Source of the DNA: Micromonospora sp. DSM 45708
GTDB taxonomy: Bacteria > Actinomycetota > Actinomycetes > Mycobacteriales > Micromonosporaceae
DNA: 64,000 bases
Direction: 5' to 3'
NCBI RefSeq assembly: GCF_039566955.1
Contig: NZ_CP154796.1
Span: 4,960,001 to 5,024,000 of the forward strand
Shown: in pieces, positions 1 to 8,997 of the stretch
Numbering within the stretch: the first letter of the stretch is position 1
Layout: each line of letters begins with the position of its first letter
Made by a program: the position numbers and the translations under genes
The notes under the pieces: model-generated
Told to the model about the DNA's origin: nothing
Database searches by the model: none
What the model saw: the letters and a program-made list of their open reading frames with translations, nothing else

Positions 1-1
1 G

Positions 2-1705
2 CTCGCTGACGGGGTGGTGCTCGGCGCCGGCGGGGCCGCCCTCGGGCTGCTGCTCGGCGTCGGGACCGCGTTCGCCGGCCGGCCGCTGGTCGAGCAGTAC
101 CTGATCCACGAGCGCTTCGGCGCGTACCGCGTCTTTCCCAGCGCGCTCGCCGCGATCGCCGCGGTCGCGGTGCTGGCCGGCGTGCTGGCGGCGCTCGCGC
201 CGGCCTGGTCCGCGGCCCGGCAGGACGTGGTGGCCGGCCTGGCCGGCCGGCGCGAGGCGCCCCGGCCACGCCGCCGCTGGTTGCTGCTCGGCGTGCTGCT
301 CACCGTGGTCGGCACCGCCCTGGCCGCGTTCGCCGCCACCCGGACCTCGCCGACCGGGGTGCTGGCCGGGGTCACCCTCGGTGAGCTGGGGCTGGTCTTC
401 TGCACCCCGACGCTGGTCGGGCTGCTGGCCCGGGCCGGCCGGCTGCTGCCGCTGACCCCCCGGCTCGCGTTGCGCGACGCCAGCCGCAACCGGTCGTCGG
501 CCGCGCCGGCCATCTCGGCCGTGATGGCGGCGGTCGCCGGCAGCGTCGCGCTCGGCGTCTACGTGGCCAGCGACGACGCCCGGCAGCGGGCGCTGTGGCA
601 ACCCGGCCTGCCGCCGGGGCACGCGCTGGTCCAGTTCGCCGACCCGGAGGGAAACCCGCGGCCGACGCTCGGAGCGGTCGCCGAACGGGTCCGGGCCGTG
701 CTGCCCGACGCCGACGTGGCGGGCCTCGCCCTTCCCGAGTGCGCCCGTCCGGCCGCCCCGGACGACTACTGCCTCGCCCTGGCGGTGCGCCCGCCCGGGG
801 AGCGCTGCGAGTACGAGCCGTTCGAGTCGGCTCCCGCCTCGGCCCGCGACGACCCCCGCTGCCGACAGCCGTTCCGGGAACCGAACGACATCTCGCTGCC
901 GGCCATCGTGGACGACGGCGACGCGCTGGCCGCGCTCACCGGCGCGCCGGCCGACGAGGTGGCCGCCGCGCGCCGGACGCTCGCCGCGGGCGGCGTGGTG
1001 GTCACCGACCCCCGGCAGGTGGCGGACGGGCGGGTCCGGGTCGAGGTCACCCACAGCTCCGGTGCCCCGACGGACACCCGCCTGCTGCCCGGGTACACGC
1101 TGCGCGGCGGCCTTCCGGTGGACCGGCTGGTCCTCTCCCCCGCCGCCGCGCGGGCGCTCGGCCTGGTGGCCGCGCCGTTGGGCTACCTGGTGGACACCGC
1201 CGACCCACCCACCGACGGGCAGCGCGAGCGGCTGACCGACGAGCTGTCCGAGGTGGCGTCGGCGTCCCTTCAGGTGTCGACCGCCGACCCACCGAGCGAC
1301 CAGCGTCCCCTGCTGCTCCTGCTGGCCGCCGCCTCCGGGGTGATCACGCTGGGCGCCGCCGCGGTCGCCACCGGTCTGGCCGCCGCCGAGGGCCGCCGGG
1401 ACCTGTCCACGCTCGCGGCGGTCGGCGCCGACCCGCGGGTACGCCGGGTGCTGTCGCTCTGCCAGGCCGGCGTGATCGCGGTGCTCGGCTCGGCGCTGGG
1501 CATCCTGGCCGGGCTCGGTTCCGCCGCCGTCGTGCTGGCCTCGCTGAACCAGCGGTACGCGCAGTCCTGGCCGGTGCAGCCGCCGTACCCGTTGACCGTG
1601 CCCGGCCTCACCATGGCCGTGCTGGTGGTGGTGCCGCTGGTGGCGATGCTCGGCGCGGCCCTGCTCACCCGCTCCCGCCTGCCCGTCGAACGCCGCCTCG
1701 ACTGA
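2..1705 (+). CDS. FtsX/MacB-type ABC transporter permease, 5' end missing
   Basis: The frame is open to the left edge of the window, so this is the C-terminal 567 residues of a larger permease. Hydrophobic segments lie at about visible residues 8-28, 45-68, 90-112, 120-140 and 168-190. A polar domain of about 240 residues with several cysteines follows, then three helices at about 440-465, 480-512 and 535-560. A large extracytoplasmic loop in front of a final helix triplet is the usual FtsX-domain layout, and the duplicated form is common in actinobacterial permeases. The partner ATPase would be expected upstream, outside the window. The substrate cannot be told; peptides, lipids or drugs are all possible. 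The GTG at 14 is an internal codon and not a real start. Confidence 0.85.
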   Translation, partial: LADGVVLGAGGAALGLLLGVGTAFAGRPLVEQYLIHERFGAYRVFPSALAAIAAVAVLAGVLAALAPAWSAARQDVVAGLAGRREAPRPRRRWLLLGVLLTVVGTALAAFAATRTSPTGVLAGVTLGELGLVFCTPTLVGLLARAGRLLPLTPRLALRDASRNRSSAAPAISAVMAAVAGSVALGVYVASDDARQRALWQPGLPPGHALVQFADPEGNPRPTLGAVAERVRAVLPDADVAGLALPECARPAAPDDYCLALAVRPPGERCEYEPFESAPASARDDPRCRQPFREPNDISLPAIVDDGDALAALTGAPADEVAAARRTLAAGGVVVTDPRQVADGRVRVEVTHSSGAPTDTRLLPGYTLRGGLPVDRLVLSPAAARALGLVAAPLGYLVDTADPPTDGQRERLTDELSEVASASLQVSTADPPSDQRPLLLLLAAASGVITLGAAAVATGLAAAEGRRDLSTLAAVGADPRVRRVLSLCQAGVIAVLGSALGILAGLGSAAVVLASLNQRYAQSWPVQPPYPLTVPGLTMAVLVVVPLVAMLGAALLTRSRLPVERRLD

Positions 1706-1766
1706 CCGCCCCCACCGGCGGTCTTCAGGGGGTGACGGGACGCGGTGGGCGCGGCACACTTGGCGG

Positions 1767-2234
1767 GTGTCCGCCCTGGGATCCCTCGCCCGCCACCTCG
1801 GTCACCAGCGGTGGTTCGCCGCCACCATGCGCGTGCTCGTCCCCGCCGACCGGCTGGTCGGCCGGCTGACGAAGGGGCGGGTGGTCGCGTTCGGGCTGGT
1901 GCCCACGTTGGTGCTGACGTCCACCGGCCGCCGCTCCGGCAGGCCCCGCAGCAACCCCCTGCTCTACGTCCCCGACGGTGACGCCTACGTGGTGATCGGC
2001 TCGAACTGGGGGCAGCGGCACCAGCCGTCGTGGACGTTCAACCTGCTGGCCCAGCCGTCCGCGGAGGTCGACGTCAAGGGCCGCCGGATCCCGGTGCGCG
2101 CCGAGCAGGTCACCGGCACCGACCGGGACCGGCTGTTCGACCGCCTGGTCCAGGAGTGGCCGGCCTACCGCACGTACGTCGAGCGGGCCGGCGGTCGCGA
2201 GATCAGGGTCTTCCGCCTGGTCCCGACCACCTGA
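1767..2234 (+). CDS. Ddn-family F420-dependent nitroreductase-like protein
   Basis: This 155-residue protein matches the small split-barrel deazaflavin-dependent nitroreductase (Ddn) family. Typical features are the stretch LTSTGRRSGRPRSNPLLYV, the following IGSNWGQRHQPSWTFNL segment, and a C-terminal part ending VFRLVP. The family uses reduced cofactor F420 to reduce quinones, nitro compounds or similar acceptors. The physiological substrate here is unknown. The GTG at 1767 gives the usual family length. The gene lies 61 bases after the permease on the same strand and could be read with it. It is followed by a long perfect hairpin and the convergent VIT gene. Confidence 0.88.
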   Translation: MSALGSLARHLGHQRWFAATMRVLVPADRLVGRLTKGRVVAFGLVPTLVLTSTGRRSGRPRSNPLLYVPDGDAYVVIGSNWGQRHQPSWTFNLLAQPSAEVDVKGRRIPVRAEQVTGTDRDRLFDRLVQEWPAYRTYVERAGGREIRVFRLVPTT

Positions 2235-2282
2235 CCCCCGCGCACCGACATCCTCCCGAGGACCGAACCCCTCCCCAAGATC

Positions 2283-2348
2283 CGCGCTGATTCACGGAAA
2301 GCGTGGTCATTTCACGCCCGATACCCACGCTTTCCGTGAATCAGCGCG
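2283..2348. repeat. Perfect 24-bp inverted repeat (palindrome family A, copy 1)
   Basis: Arms 2283-2306 and 2325-2348 are exact reverse complements around an 18-base loop. The core reads TTCACGGAAAGCGTGG. It sits between the convergent genes at 1767-2234 and 2380-3093, so it could end transcription from both sides. A closely similar element with the same core lies at 34764-34821, which makes a dispersed repeat more likely than a simple terminator. Confidence 0.8.
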
Positions 2349-2379
2349 CGGGGGTGGGGTGTGGGGTGGGGGCGGGGTG

Positions 2380-3093
2380 TCAGGCGAGGCCGCCGACGCC
2401 GATCAGGGCGCCGATCAGGTAGGTGGCGCCGGCCGCCAGCGCGCCGAGCAGCAACTGCCGCAGGCCGCTGGTCCACCACGAGCGGTAGGTGAACCGGGCC
2501 ACGATCGCGCCGGCGACGAAGAGCCCCACCCCGCCGACGGCGAGCGCCAACCAGAGGCTGGTGAAGCCGAGCAGGTACGACAGCAGCGGCACCAGGGCGC
2601 CGATCGAGAAGCAGATGAACGACGAGATCGCCGCCGCCCACGGGCTGGGCTGGTCGTCCGGGTCGACGCCCAACTCCTCCCGGACGTGCACGCGCAGCGC
2701 CTCCTCCGGGTTGCGCCGGACCGCCTCGGCGACCTGGGTGGCCAGGTCGCGGGGCAGGCCGCGGGCGACCCAGGCGTCGGCCAGCTCGCGCGCCTCCGCC
2801 TCCGGGTGCCGCTCCAGCTCGCGCCGTTCCTTGGCCACCTCGGCGGCGACCTGCTCGTTGGCGGAGCGGACGCTGGTGTACTCGCCCAGACCCATCGAGA
2901 TGGCGCCGGCCACCAGGCCGGCCGCGCCGGTCAGCACGACGCTGCGCGGCGACACCCCGCCACCGCCGACGCCGGCGATCAACGCGATGTTGGTGACCAG
3001 CCCGTCCATCGCGCCGAAGACGGCCGGCCGCAGCCAGCCGCCGGACACGTCCGCGTGGTGCGCCTCGCGCAGCGCCGCCGGGGTCTCGGTCAC
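2380..3093 (-). CDS. VIT1/CCC1-family membrane protein
   Basis: The 237-residue product looks like a bacterial VIT/CCC1 protein, a family that moves Fe2+ or Mn2+ across membranes. The N-terminal helix carries the characteristic [21 protein letters not shown] charged, glutamate-rich middle section at about residues 75-140 ([17 protein letters not shown]) corresponds to the cytoplasmic metal-binding region. Three further hydrophobic segments follow to the C terminus. The GTG start at 3093 overlaps the stop of the methionine aminopeptidase gene as GTGA, so the two are probably translationally coupled. Metal preference cannot be judged from sequence alone. Confidence 0.85.
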   Translation of the reverse strand: MTETPAALREAHHADVSGGWLRPAVFGAMDGLVTNIALIAGVGGGGVSPRSVVLTGAAGLVAGAISMGLGEYTSVRSANEQVAAEVAKERRELERHPEAEARELADAWVARGLPRDLATQVAEAVRRNPEEALRVHVREELGVDPDDQPSPWAAAISSFICFSIGALVPLLSYLLGFTSLWLALAVGGVGLFVAGAIVARFTYRSWWTSGLRQLLLGALAAGATYLIGALIGVGGLA

Positions 3094-3947
3094 GGCAGGG
3101 TCAGGATCTCGTAGCCGTCGTCGGTCACGACGATGGTGTGCTCGAACTGCGCGGTCCACCTGCGGTCCTTCGTGACGGCCGTCCAGCCGTCGTCCCACAC
3201 GTCGTACTCGTGGGTGCCGATGGTGATCATCGGCTCGATGGTGAACGTCATGCCGGGCTCCATCAGGTCGGTGGGGCGCGGGCTGTCGTAGTGCGGCACG
3301 TAGAGGCCGCTGTGGAACGCCTCGCCGATGCCGTGGCCGGTGAAGTCGCGGACCACGCCGTAGCCGAACCGCTTGGCGTACGACTCGATCACCCGGCCGA
3401 CGACGTTGATCTGCCGTCCCGGGGCGACCGCCTTGATGCCGCGCATCATGGCCGTGTGGGTCCGCTCGACCAGCAGCCGGGCGTCCTCGCTCACCTCGCC
3501 CACACAGAACGTCGCGTCGGTGTCGCCGTGCACGCCGTTGAGGTAGGCCGTCACGTCGACGTTGATGATGTCGCCGTCCTGAAGCACGGTGGAGTCGGGG
3601 ATGCCGTGGCAGATCACCTCGTTGAGGCTGGTGCAGCAGGACTTCGGAAAGCCCCGGTAGCCCAGCGTCGACGGGTAGGCGCCGTGGTCGCAGAGGAACT
3701 CGTGCACCACCCTGTCGATCTCGTCGGTGGTCACCCCCGGCTTGCAGTGCTCGCCGGCGAGCTGGGTGGCCCGGGCCGCGAGCCGGCCGGCCACGCGCAT
3801 CTTCTCGATGGTCTCCGGTGTCTGCACGTGCGACCCGCGCCACTCCTGCGGGCGCTTCTTTCCCACGTACTCCGGACGCGGGATGTGGGCGGGGACCGCC
3901 CGCCACGGGGAGAGCGTGCCTGGGGTCAGCGGCGCACGGACGGTCAT
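3090..3947 (-). CDS. map: Type I methionine aminopeptidase
   Basis: This enzyme removes the initiator methionine from new proteins. All five metal ligands of the family can be placed in the 285-residue sequence: D131, D142, H205 (in GHGIG), E238 and E269. The substrate-contacting histidine is H114. The roughly 40-residue N-terminal extension, ending at [15 protein letters not shown], resembles the longer actinobacterial MapB form. The gene is upstream of, and overlaps by four bases, the VIT gene. In Mycobacterium tuberculosis the mapB gene lies near the ispG-dxr block, and the same block occurs about 30 kb away here, so the two have been separated by inserted genes. Confidence 0.96.
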   Translation of the reverse strand: MTVRAPLTPGTLSPWRAVPAHIPRPEYVGKKRPQEWRGSHVQTPETIEKMRVAGRLAARATQLAGEHCKPGVTTDEIDRVVHEFLCDHGAYPSTLGYRGFPKSCCTSLNEVICHGIPDSTVLQDGDIINVDVTAYLNGVHGDTDATFCVGEVSEDARLLVERTHTAMMRGIKAVAPGRQINVVGRVIESYAKRFGYGVVRDFTGHGIGEAFHSGLYVPHYDSPRPTDLMEPGMTFTIEPMITIGTHEYDVWDDGWTAVTKDRRWTAQFEHTIVVTDDGYEILTLP

Positions 3948-4039
3948 GCCCTCAGCCTATCGCCGCCCCCGACGACGACCCCGCCACGGCCCTCGGGGAG
4001 GTTGTTGCCGTACCGCAAACGCTGTGCCATTGTTGCTGC

Positions 4040-4354
4040 GTGGATCAAGGGGGTGCGCCGCCCGTCTTCTCCGTGACGGCGGAGGGTGACGGCGACCGCC
4101 TGCGTGTCCTGGTGACCGGCGAGGTCGACATGGCGACCGCCGACACCATGTTCCAGACCGCGCTGCGTGAGCCCGCCACCCGGCTCCTGCTCGACCTGCG
4201 GGCGGTGACCTTCTTCGACTCGGCCGCCATCCACGCGGTGGTCCGGCTCGCCCAGCGGTTGCCGGCCGCGCTCACCGTGCTGCCCTCCCGGCAGGTCCGC
4301 CGCGTGCTGGAGATCTCCGGCCTGGGCGAGCAGGAGTGGCTGGCCGACGCCTGA
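4040..4354 (+). CDS. STAS-domain anti-sigma factor antagonist
   Basis: This 104-residue protein is a single STAS domain of the SpoIIAA/RsbV kind. It has VTGEVDMATAD near residues 25-35 and the loop FFDSAAIHAV, in which S61 is the expected serine phosphorylated by an anti-sigma kinase. In this family the unphosphorylated form binds the anti-sigma factor and frees sigma, and a SpoIIE/PP2C phosphatase reactivates it. The GTG at 4040 fits the domain boundary. The gene is divergent from map. It runs tail to tail, only three bases apart, into the 1,219-residue protein at 4358-8017, which carries both a PP2C phosphatase and an RsbW-like kinase domain. A functional link with that protein is therefore likely but inferred. 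Confidence 0.9.
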   Translation: MDQGGAPPVFSVTAEGDGDRLRVLVTGEVDMATADTMFQTALREPATRLLLDLRAVTFFDSAAIHAVVRLAQRLPAALTVLPSRQVRRVLEISGLGEQEWLADA

Positions 4355-4357
4355 GCC

Positions 4358-7300
4358 CTAGTCGGCCAGCCGGCGTCGCAGCGTCAACTCGGTGCCGTCC
4401 CCGGTCCGGGTCACGCTCATCTCCCCGAGCGCCCGGATCAGCGCCAGCCCGCGGCCACGGAAACTCGACCCGCTGGACTCGCGCCACCGGCCGCTGTCCC
4501 GGACGGTCGCGGTCACCGTGTGGTCGGCGATGGTGACCTCGACCTCGATGGACGCGTCGACCGGGTCGACCGGGTGCTCGATCGCGTTCGCGGCGGCCTC
4601 CGAGATCGCCACCGTCAGGTCGAAGAGGTCGGTCTCGCCGACCCGGTGGGCGACGAGGAAGTCCTCCAGGCGCTTGCGCAGCACGCTGAGCCGGGTCGGG
4701 TCCGCCGGCAGCCGCAGCGCGAAGTGGTTCCGCTCGGCCGCCTCCAGCGCCAGCACCGCCACGTCGTCGTGTCGGGTACGCCCGGCGACACGCTCCACCA
4801 CGGCGTCCACCAGATCGGCGACGTGTGCACCGCTCGCGGCGGCGTCGACCCGTAGCTGGCGGAGCCCGGCGTCGATGCCCTCCTCCCGGTCCTCGATCAG
4901 GCCGTCGGTGTAGAGCAGCAGCCGGCCGCCGGGGGCGAGTTCGCTCTCGGCGGTCGGGTAGGTGGTGCCGGGGATCGCCCCGACCGGCGGTCCGAGGGCC
5001 CGATCGTGCAGGAACGCCACGTCGTCTCCGCGAATCAGCAGGGGCGAGGGATGACCCGCGCTGGCGTACCGGAGCAGGCCGGTGCGCGGGCAGAAGGTGA
5101 GGCAGACCAGGGTGGCGAAGGAGCCGCTGCCGGTGGAGTGCACCAGCCGGTTGAGCCGGGTCAGCGCCTCGCCCGGGTCGTAACCCTCCAGCACGTACGC
5201 CCGCAGCGCGTTGCGGAGCTGACCCATCGCGGCGGCAGCCCGCACGCCCTTGCCGACCACGTCGCCGATGACCAGCACCAGCTCGTCGTCGGGCGTGCCC
5301 ATCACGTCGTACCAGTCGCCGCCGACCTCCACGTCGGCGCTGCCCGGCAGGTAGCGGCTGGCCACCAACGCGCCGGGCAGCTGCGGCAGCGTACGCGGCA
5401 GCAGGCTGTGCTGGAGCGTGGTGGCGATCCGGTGCTCGGCCTCGTAGAGCTGGGCGTTCTCCAGTCGTACGCCGACCAGCCGGGCCAGTTCGGTCAACGC
5501 CGCCTGCTCCGTGCCGCCGCCCTCCCGGCGCCACACCCGCAGCTCGCCGAGCTGCTCGCCGGTGGTGCCGGTGAGCGGCAGCACCGCGGACGGCTCGGCC
5601 GGCAGGTCCCCGCCGGTGTCCTCCTCGTGGCGGGCGCCGGTGGCGACCACCAGCACCCGGCCCGCCTCGGCCAGACCGATCGCGTGTTGCGCGGCCACCC
5701 GCACCACGTCGGCGGTGGAGCGGGCCGTGTTGATCGCCACCGCGGCGTCGGCTAGCGCCCGCAGCCGGCGGATGATCTGCCCGCGGAGCTGGCCCAGCTC
5801 GACGTTGGCCCGGACCCGGGCGACCAGCTCCTGGCTGGAGAACGGCTTGGTGAGGTAGTCGTCCGCGCCGGCGGTGAGGCCGGCCACCTCCTCCGCCGCA
5901 CCGGCCCGCGCGGAGAGCAGCACGATCGGGACGTGTCGGGTGACCGGGTTGGCGCGCAGCGCGGTGACCAGCCCGAAGCCGTCCAGCCGGGGCATCATCA
6001 CGTCGGTCAGCACCAGGTCGAACGGGGAGTCCACGGCCAGCCGCAGCGCCTCCACGCCGTCCGGCACGGCCACCACCTCGTACGCCGGGGAGAGCAGCCG
6101 GCTGACGTGCTCGCGCAGGTCGGGGTTGTCGTCGGCGAGCAGGACGCGACCGGAGCCACCCGGCGTGCCGGACGGCTCGGGCAGCCCGACGGGCCGGGCC
6201 ACCTCGTCGGTCCAGAGCGCCGTCTCGGCGACGTAGAGCCGGGCCTGCTCCGGCTCGCTCAGCGGCACCGGCGAGAGCGCGGACACCCGGTCGGCGGGCA
6301 GGTGCGCGTAGCCGAACGGCAGGGTGACGGTGAAGGTCGTGCCCCGGTCGACGACGCTGCGCGCGGTCACCGTGCCGCCGTGCATCTCGACCAGCTCGCG
6401 GACCAGCGCGAGCCCGATGCCGGTGCCCTCGTGCGTGCGCGAGCGCGCGCCGACCACCCGGTGGAACCGTTCGAAGACCTGCGGCAGCTCCTGCGGCGTG
6501 ATGCCGACGCCGGTGTCGGTCACCTCCAGCACGGCGGACCCGTCGCCGGGACGCACCCGGACCACGATGTCACCCTCGAAGGTGAACTTCACCGCGTTCG
6601 ACACCAGGTTGAGGACGATCTTCTCCCACATGTCCCGGTCGACGTAGACCGGCGCCGGCAGCGGCGGGCAGTCGACCATCAGGCGCAGCCCCGCCCGTTC
6701 GGTGGCCGAGCGGAACGTGCTGGCCAGCCGGGAGGTGTAGTCGGACAGGTCGGTGGGCTGGTAGCGGGCGGCCAGCCGGCCGGACTCCAGCCGGGAGAAG
6801 TCGAGCACGGTGTTGACCAGCTTGAGCAGGCGCAGCCCGTTGCGGTGCATCATGGTCAGCCGGTCGAGGTAGCGGTCGGGCAGCTCCCGGTCGGCGAGCA
6901 TGTCCTCCAGCGGGCCGAGCACCAGGGTGAGCGGGGTCCGGAACTCGTGGCTGACGTTGGCGAAGAAGTTGGTCTTGGCGCGGTCGAGCGCGGCCAGCTC
7001 GGCGGCGCGGGCGCGCTCCTGCTCGTACGCCCGCTGCTTGCCCACGGCGCGGGACACCTGCGCGGCGACCAGATCGACGAAGTCGCGGTAGTCGTCGCTG
7101 AACGGCAGCCGGCGGGACACGCCCAGCAGCAGCGCGCCGGCCGGCTCGTTGGTGGCGACCAGCGGCAGCAGCAGCGCCTGGTCGGCGGCGTCCGGCGGCA
7201 CCGCGCCCGGCAGGTCGGCGGTGGCGACCCAGCGCGGCGCGGTCAGCGGCTCACCGTCGGACAGCCCGGACCAGCCGGCGACCGTGGCCGGCTCGACGCC

Positions 7301-8017
7301 GGCGCAGCCGGCCAACGCGGCGGTGCCGACGGAGTCGGTGAGCCACAGCGCGCTGAACGGCACGTCGCCGCGGTGCGCGTCGAGCACCCGGGCGACGGCC
7401 CGGCCCAGTTCCAGCGTGTTCGGCACGTCGCCCAGCTCGTTGCCGAGCTCGGCCAGGGCCCGCAGCCGGCGCTCGCCGAGCACCCGGCCGGTGGTCTCGT
7501 TGACGAAGCAGAAGATGCCGTTGACGCTGCCGTCGGTCTCGCGGATCGGGTCGTACGAGACGTCGAAGTAGACGTCCTCCAGAAAACCGTGCCGGTTGAT
7601 CACGAAGGGGTGGTCCTCGCCCCGGTAGGGCACGCCGGTGCCGCGCACCCCGTCCAGGAGCGGGCCGAGCACGTCCCAGGTCTCCGCCCAGTGCAGCCGG
7701 GCCGACTGCCCGATCACGGCCGGATGCTTGTCGCCGATGGTGGGCCGGTAGGCGTCGTTGTAGAAGGCCAGGTGCTCCGCGCCCCAGAACACCACCATCT
7801 GGGCGCGCGAGGCCAGCATGGTGCTCACCGCGTGGCGCAGCGCGGCGGGCCAGCCGTCCGGGGTGCCGAGCGGGGTGGTGGACCAGTCGAAGCCGCGCAG
7901 CCGCTCGCCCATCTCACCGCCGGCGGCGAACGCGGCGGTCAACAGCGCAGGCATCGACGACCCGCCGGCCGCCGGAGACGAAGAACCGACGTCCCCGCCC
8001 CCCTGGGCCGAGCCCAT
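4358..8017 (-). CDS. Hybrid histidine kinase / receiver / SpoIIE phosphatase / RsbW-like kinase
   Basis: This is a 1,219-residue cytoplasmic signalling protein without obvious membrane helices. Domains in order: a PAS-like region at about 40-180; a GAF-like region at about 185-325; histidine kinase with H-box histidine H357 in SHEFRTP; a GHKL ATPase with N-box NLVSNAVKF near 470-478 and the GTGIGLALV loop near 531-539; a receiver at about 624-740 with phosphoacceptor D672 and K724; a second GAF-like region at about 750-860; a SpoIIE/PP2C domain at about 870-1092 with metal-binding D901, D919 and D1084-D1085; and a C-terminal RsbW-like ATPase at about 1098-1215 with EAAANAIEH at 1140-1148. Catalytic residues look intact throughout. 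The protein could therefore both phosphorylate and dephosphorylate an RsbV-type antagonist, the obvious candidate being the adjacent STAS protein. The 203 bases upstream contain no gene. Confidence 0.93.
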   Translation of the reverse strand: MGSAQGGGDVGSSSPAAGGSSMPALLTAAFAAGGEMGERLRGFDWSTTPLGTPDGWPAALRHAVSTMLASRAQMVVFWGAEHLAFYNDAYRPTIGDKHPAVIGQSARLHWAETWDVLGPLLDGVRGTGVPYRGEDHPFVINRHGFLEDVYFDVSYDPIRETDGSVNGIFCFVNETTGRVLGERRLRALAELGNELGDVPNTLELGRAVARVLDAHRGDVPFSALWLTDSVGTAALAGCAGVEPATVAGWSGLSDGEPLTAPRWVATADLPGAVPPDAADQALLLPLVATNEPAGALLLGVSRRLPFSDDYRDFVDLVAAQVSRAVGKQRAYEQERARAAELAALDRAKTNFFANVSHEFRTPLTLVLGPLEDMLADRELPDRYLDRLTMMHRNGLRLLKLVNTVLDFSRLESGRLAARYQPTDLSDYTSRLASTFRSATERAGLRLMVDCPPLPAPVYVDRDMWEKIVLNLVSNAVKFTFEGDIVVRVRPGDGSAVLEVTDTGVGITPQELPQVFERFHRVVGARSRTHEGTGIGLALVRELVEMHGGTVTARSVVDRGTTFTVTLPFGYAHLPADRVSALSPVPLSEPEQARLYVAETALWTDEVARPVGLPEPSGTPGGSGRVLLADDNPDLREHVSRLLSPAYEVVAVPDGVEALRLAVDSPFDLVLTDVMMPRLDGFGLVTALRANPVTRHVPIVLLSARAGAAEEVAGLTAGADDYLTKPFSSQELVARVRANVELGQLRGQIIRRLRALADAAVAINTARSTADVVRVAAQHAIGLAEAGRVLVVATGARHEEDTGGDLPAEPSAVLPLTGTTGEQLGELRVWRREGGGTEQAALTELARLVGVRLENAQLYEAEHRIATTLQHSLLPRTLPQLPGALVASRYLPGSADVEVGGDWYDVMGTPDDELVLVIGDVVGKGVRAAAAMGQLRNALRAYVLEGYDPGEALTRLNRLVHSTGSGSFATLVCLTFCPRTGLLRYASAGHPSPLLIRGDDVAFLHDRALGPPVGAIPGTTYPTAESELAPGGRLLLYTDGLIEDREEGIDAGLRQLRVDAAASGAHVADLVDAVVERVAGRTRHDDVAVLALEAAERNHFALRLPADPTRLSVLRKRLEDFLVAHRVGETDLFDLTVAISEAAANAIEHPVDPVDASIEVEVTIADHTVTATVRDSGRWRESSGSSFRGRGLALIRALGEMSVTRTGDGTELTLRRRLAD

Positions 8018-8220
8018 GCAGCCTCCCGCTCCGGCATGTCCATCGACGGCCGGCGCGTCTGCGCCGACCGTCCCCGCCTACTACCCCGACGGACGAGCAA
8101 CGTAACGCACACGGCCCGGCGGACGCTGGTTACCTCCGCCTCATCCTGTCGTAACCCGCGGGCAGGAGCGACCCGGCGGGCCCCCGGGTCGGTCGACTGT
8201 GATCCGCGCTACACCGCCTC

Positions 8221-8997
8221 TCAGAGCGGAGTGACGTACGCGCCGGTGATGCCGCCGTCGACCACGAACTGCGCGGCGGTCATGAACGAGGCGTCGTCGC
8301 TGGCCAGGAACGCCACCGCGGCGGCGATCTCGGTCGGGTCGCCGAACCGCCCCATCGGCACGTGCACGAGCCGCCGGGCGGCCCGCTCCGGGTCCTTGGC
8401 GAACAGCTCCCGCAGCAGCGGCGTGGCCACCGGGCCGGGGCAGAGCGCGTTGACCCGGATGCCCTCGCGGGCGAACTGCACGCCCAGCTCGCGGGTCATC
8501 GCCAGCACCCCGCCCTTGCTCGCCGTGTACGCGATCTGCGAGGTGGCCGCGCCCATCAGCGCGACGAACGAGGCGGTGTTGATGATCGAGCCCTTGCCCT
8601 GCCGCCGCATGTGCGGGATGACGTGCTTGCAGCACAGGTAGACGCTCGTGGTGTTGACCCGCAGCACCCGCTCCCAGGCGTCCAGCCCGGTCTCCAGGAT
8701 CGAGTCGTCGTCCGGCGGCGAGATGCCGGCGTTGTTGAAGGCGACGTCGACCCGGCCGTGGCGGGCCACCACGCCGTCGAAGAGGTCACGTACCGCCGTC
8801 TCGTCGGCCACGTCGGCGGCGACGAACTCGCCGCCCACCTCCTGCGCGGCCCGGGTGCCGGCGTCGACGTCGACGTCCACGCAGACCACCCGGGCCCCCT
8901 CGGCGGCGAAGCGCCGCACGGTGGCCAGCCCGATCCCGCTGCCCGCGCCGGTCACCACCGCCACCCGGTCGGAAAGTCGTCCCTGCACTGTGATCAC
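8221..8997 (-). CDS. SDR-family oxidoreductase
   Basis: This classical short-chain dehydrogenase has 258 residues. It carries the cofactor motif TGAGSGIG at 16-23, NNAG at 88-91 and the catalytic triad S143, Y157 and K161. The acidic residues after the second strand (CVDVDVD) suggest NAD rather than NADP preference. Its GTG start overlaps the stop of the aldehyde dehydrogenase gene (GTGA at 8994-8997), so the two are coupled. Together with the glutamine-synthetase-like gene upstream it looks like part of an amine or alcohol breakdown operon. The exact substrate is not identifiable. Confidence 0.9.
   Translation of the reverse strand: MITVQGRLSDRVAVVTGAGSGIGLATVRRFAAEGARVVCVDVDVDAGTRAAQEVGGEFVAADVADETAVRDLFDGVVARHGRVDVAFNNAGISPPDDDSILETGLDAWERVLRVNTTSVYLCCKHVIPHMRRQGKGSIINTASFVALMGAATSQIAYTASKGGVLAMTRELGVQFAREGIRVNALCPGPVATPLLRELFAKDPERAARRLVHVPMGRFGDPTEIAAAVAFLASDDASFMTAAQFVVDGGITGAYVTPL

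Noticed and set aside
8100..8160. GTTAC...GTAAC pair upstream of the hybrid kinase as a sigma-B-type promoter
   Set aside because: The spacing and the expected GNNT-N14-16-GGGTA pattern do not fit well, so no promoter is claimed.
5933..8641. Very long open frame (902 codons) on the plus strand
   Set aside because: It lies opposite the hybrid kinase and SDR genes, which have full domain homology. The antisense translation has no recognisable motifs and reflects third-position GC bias.
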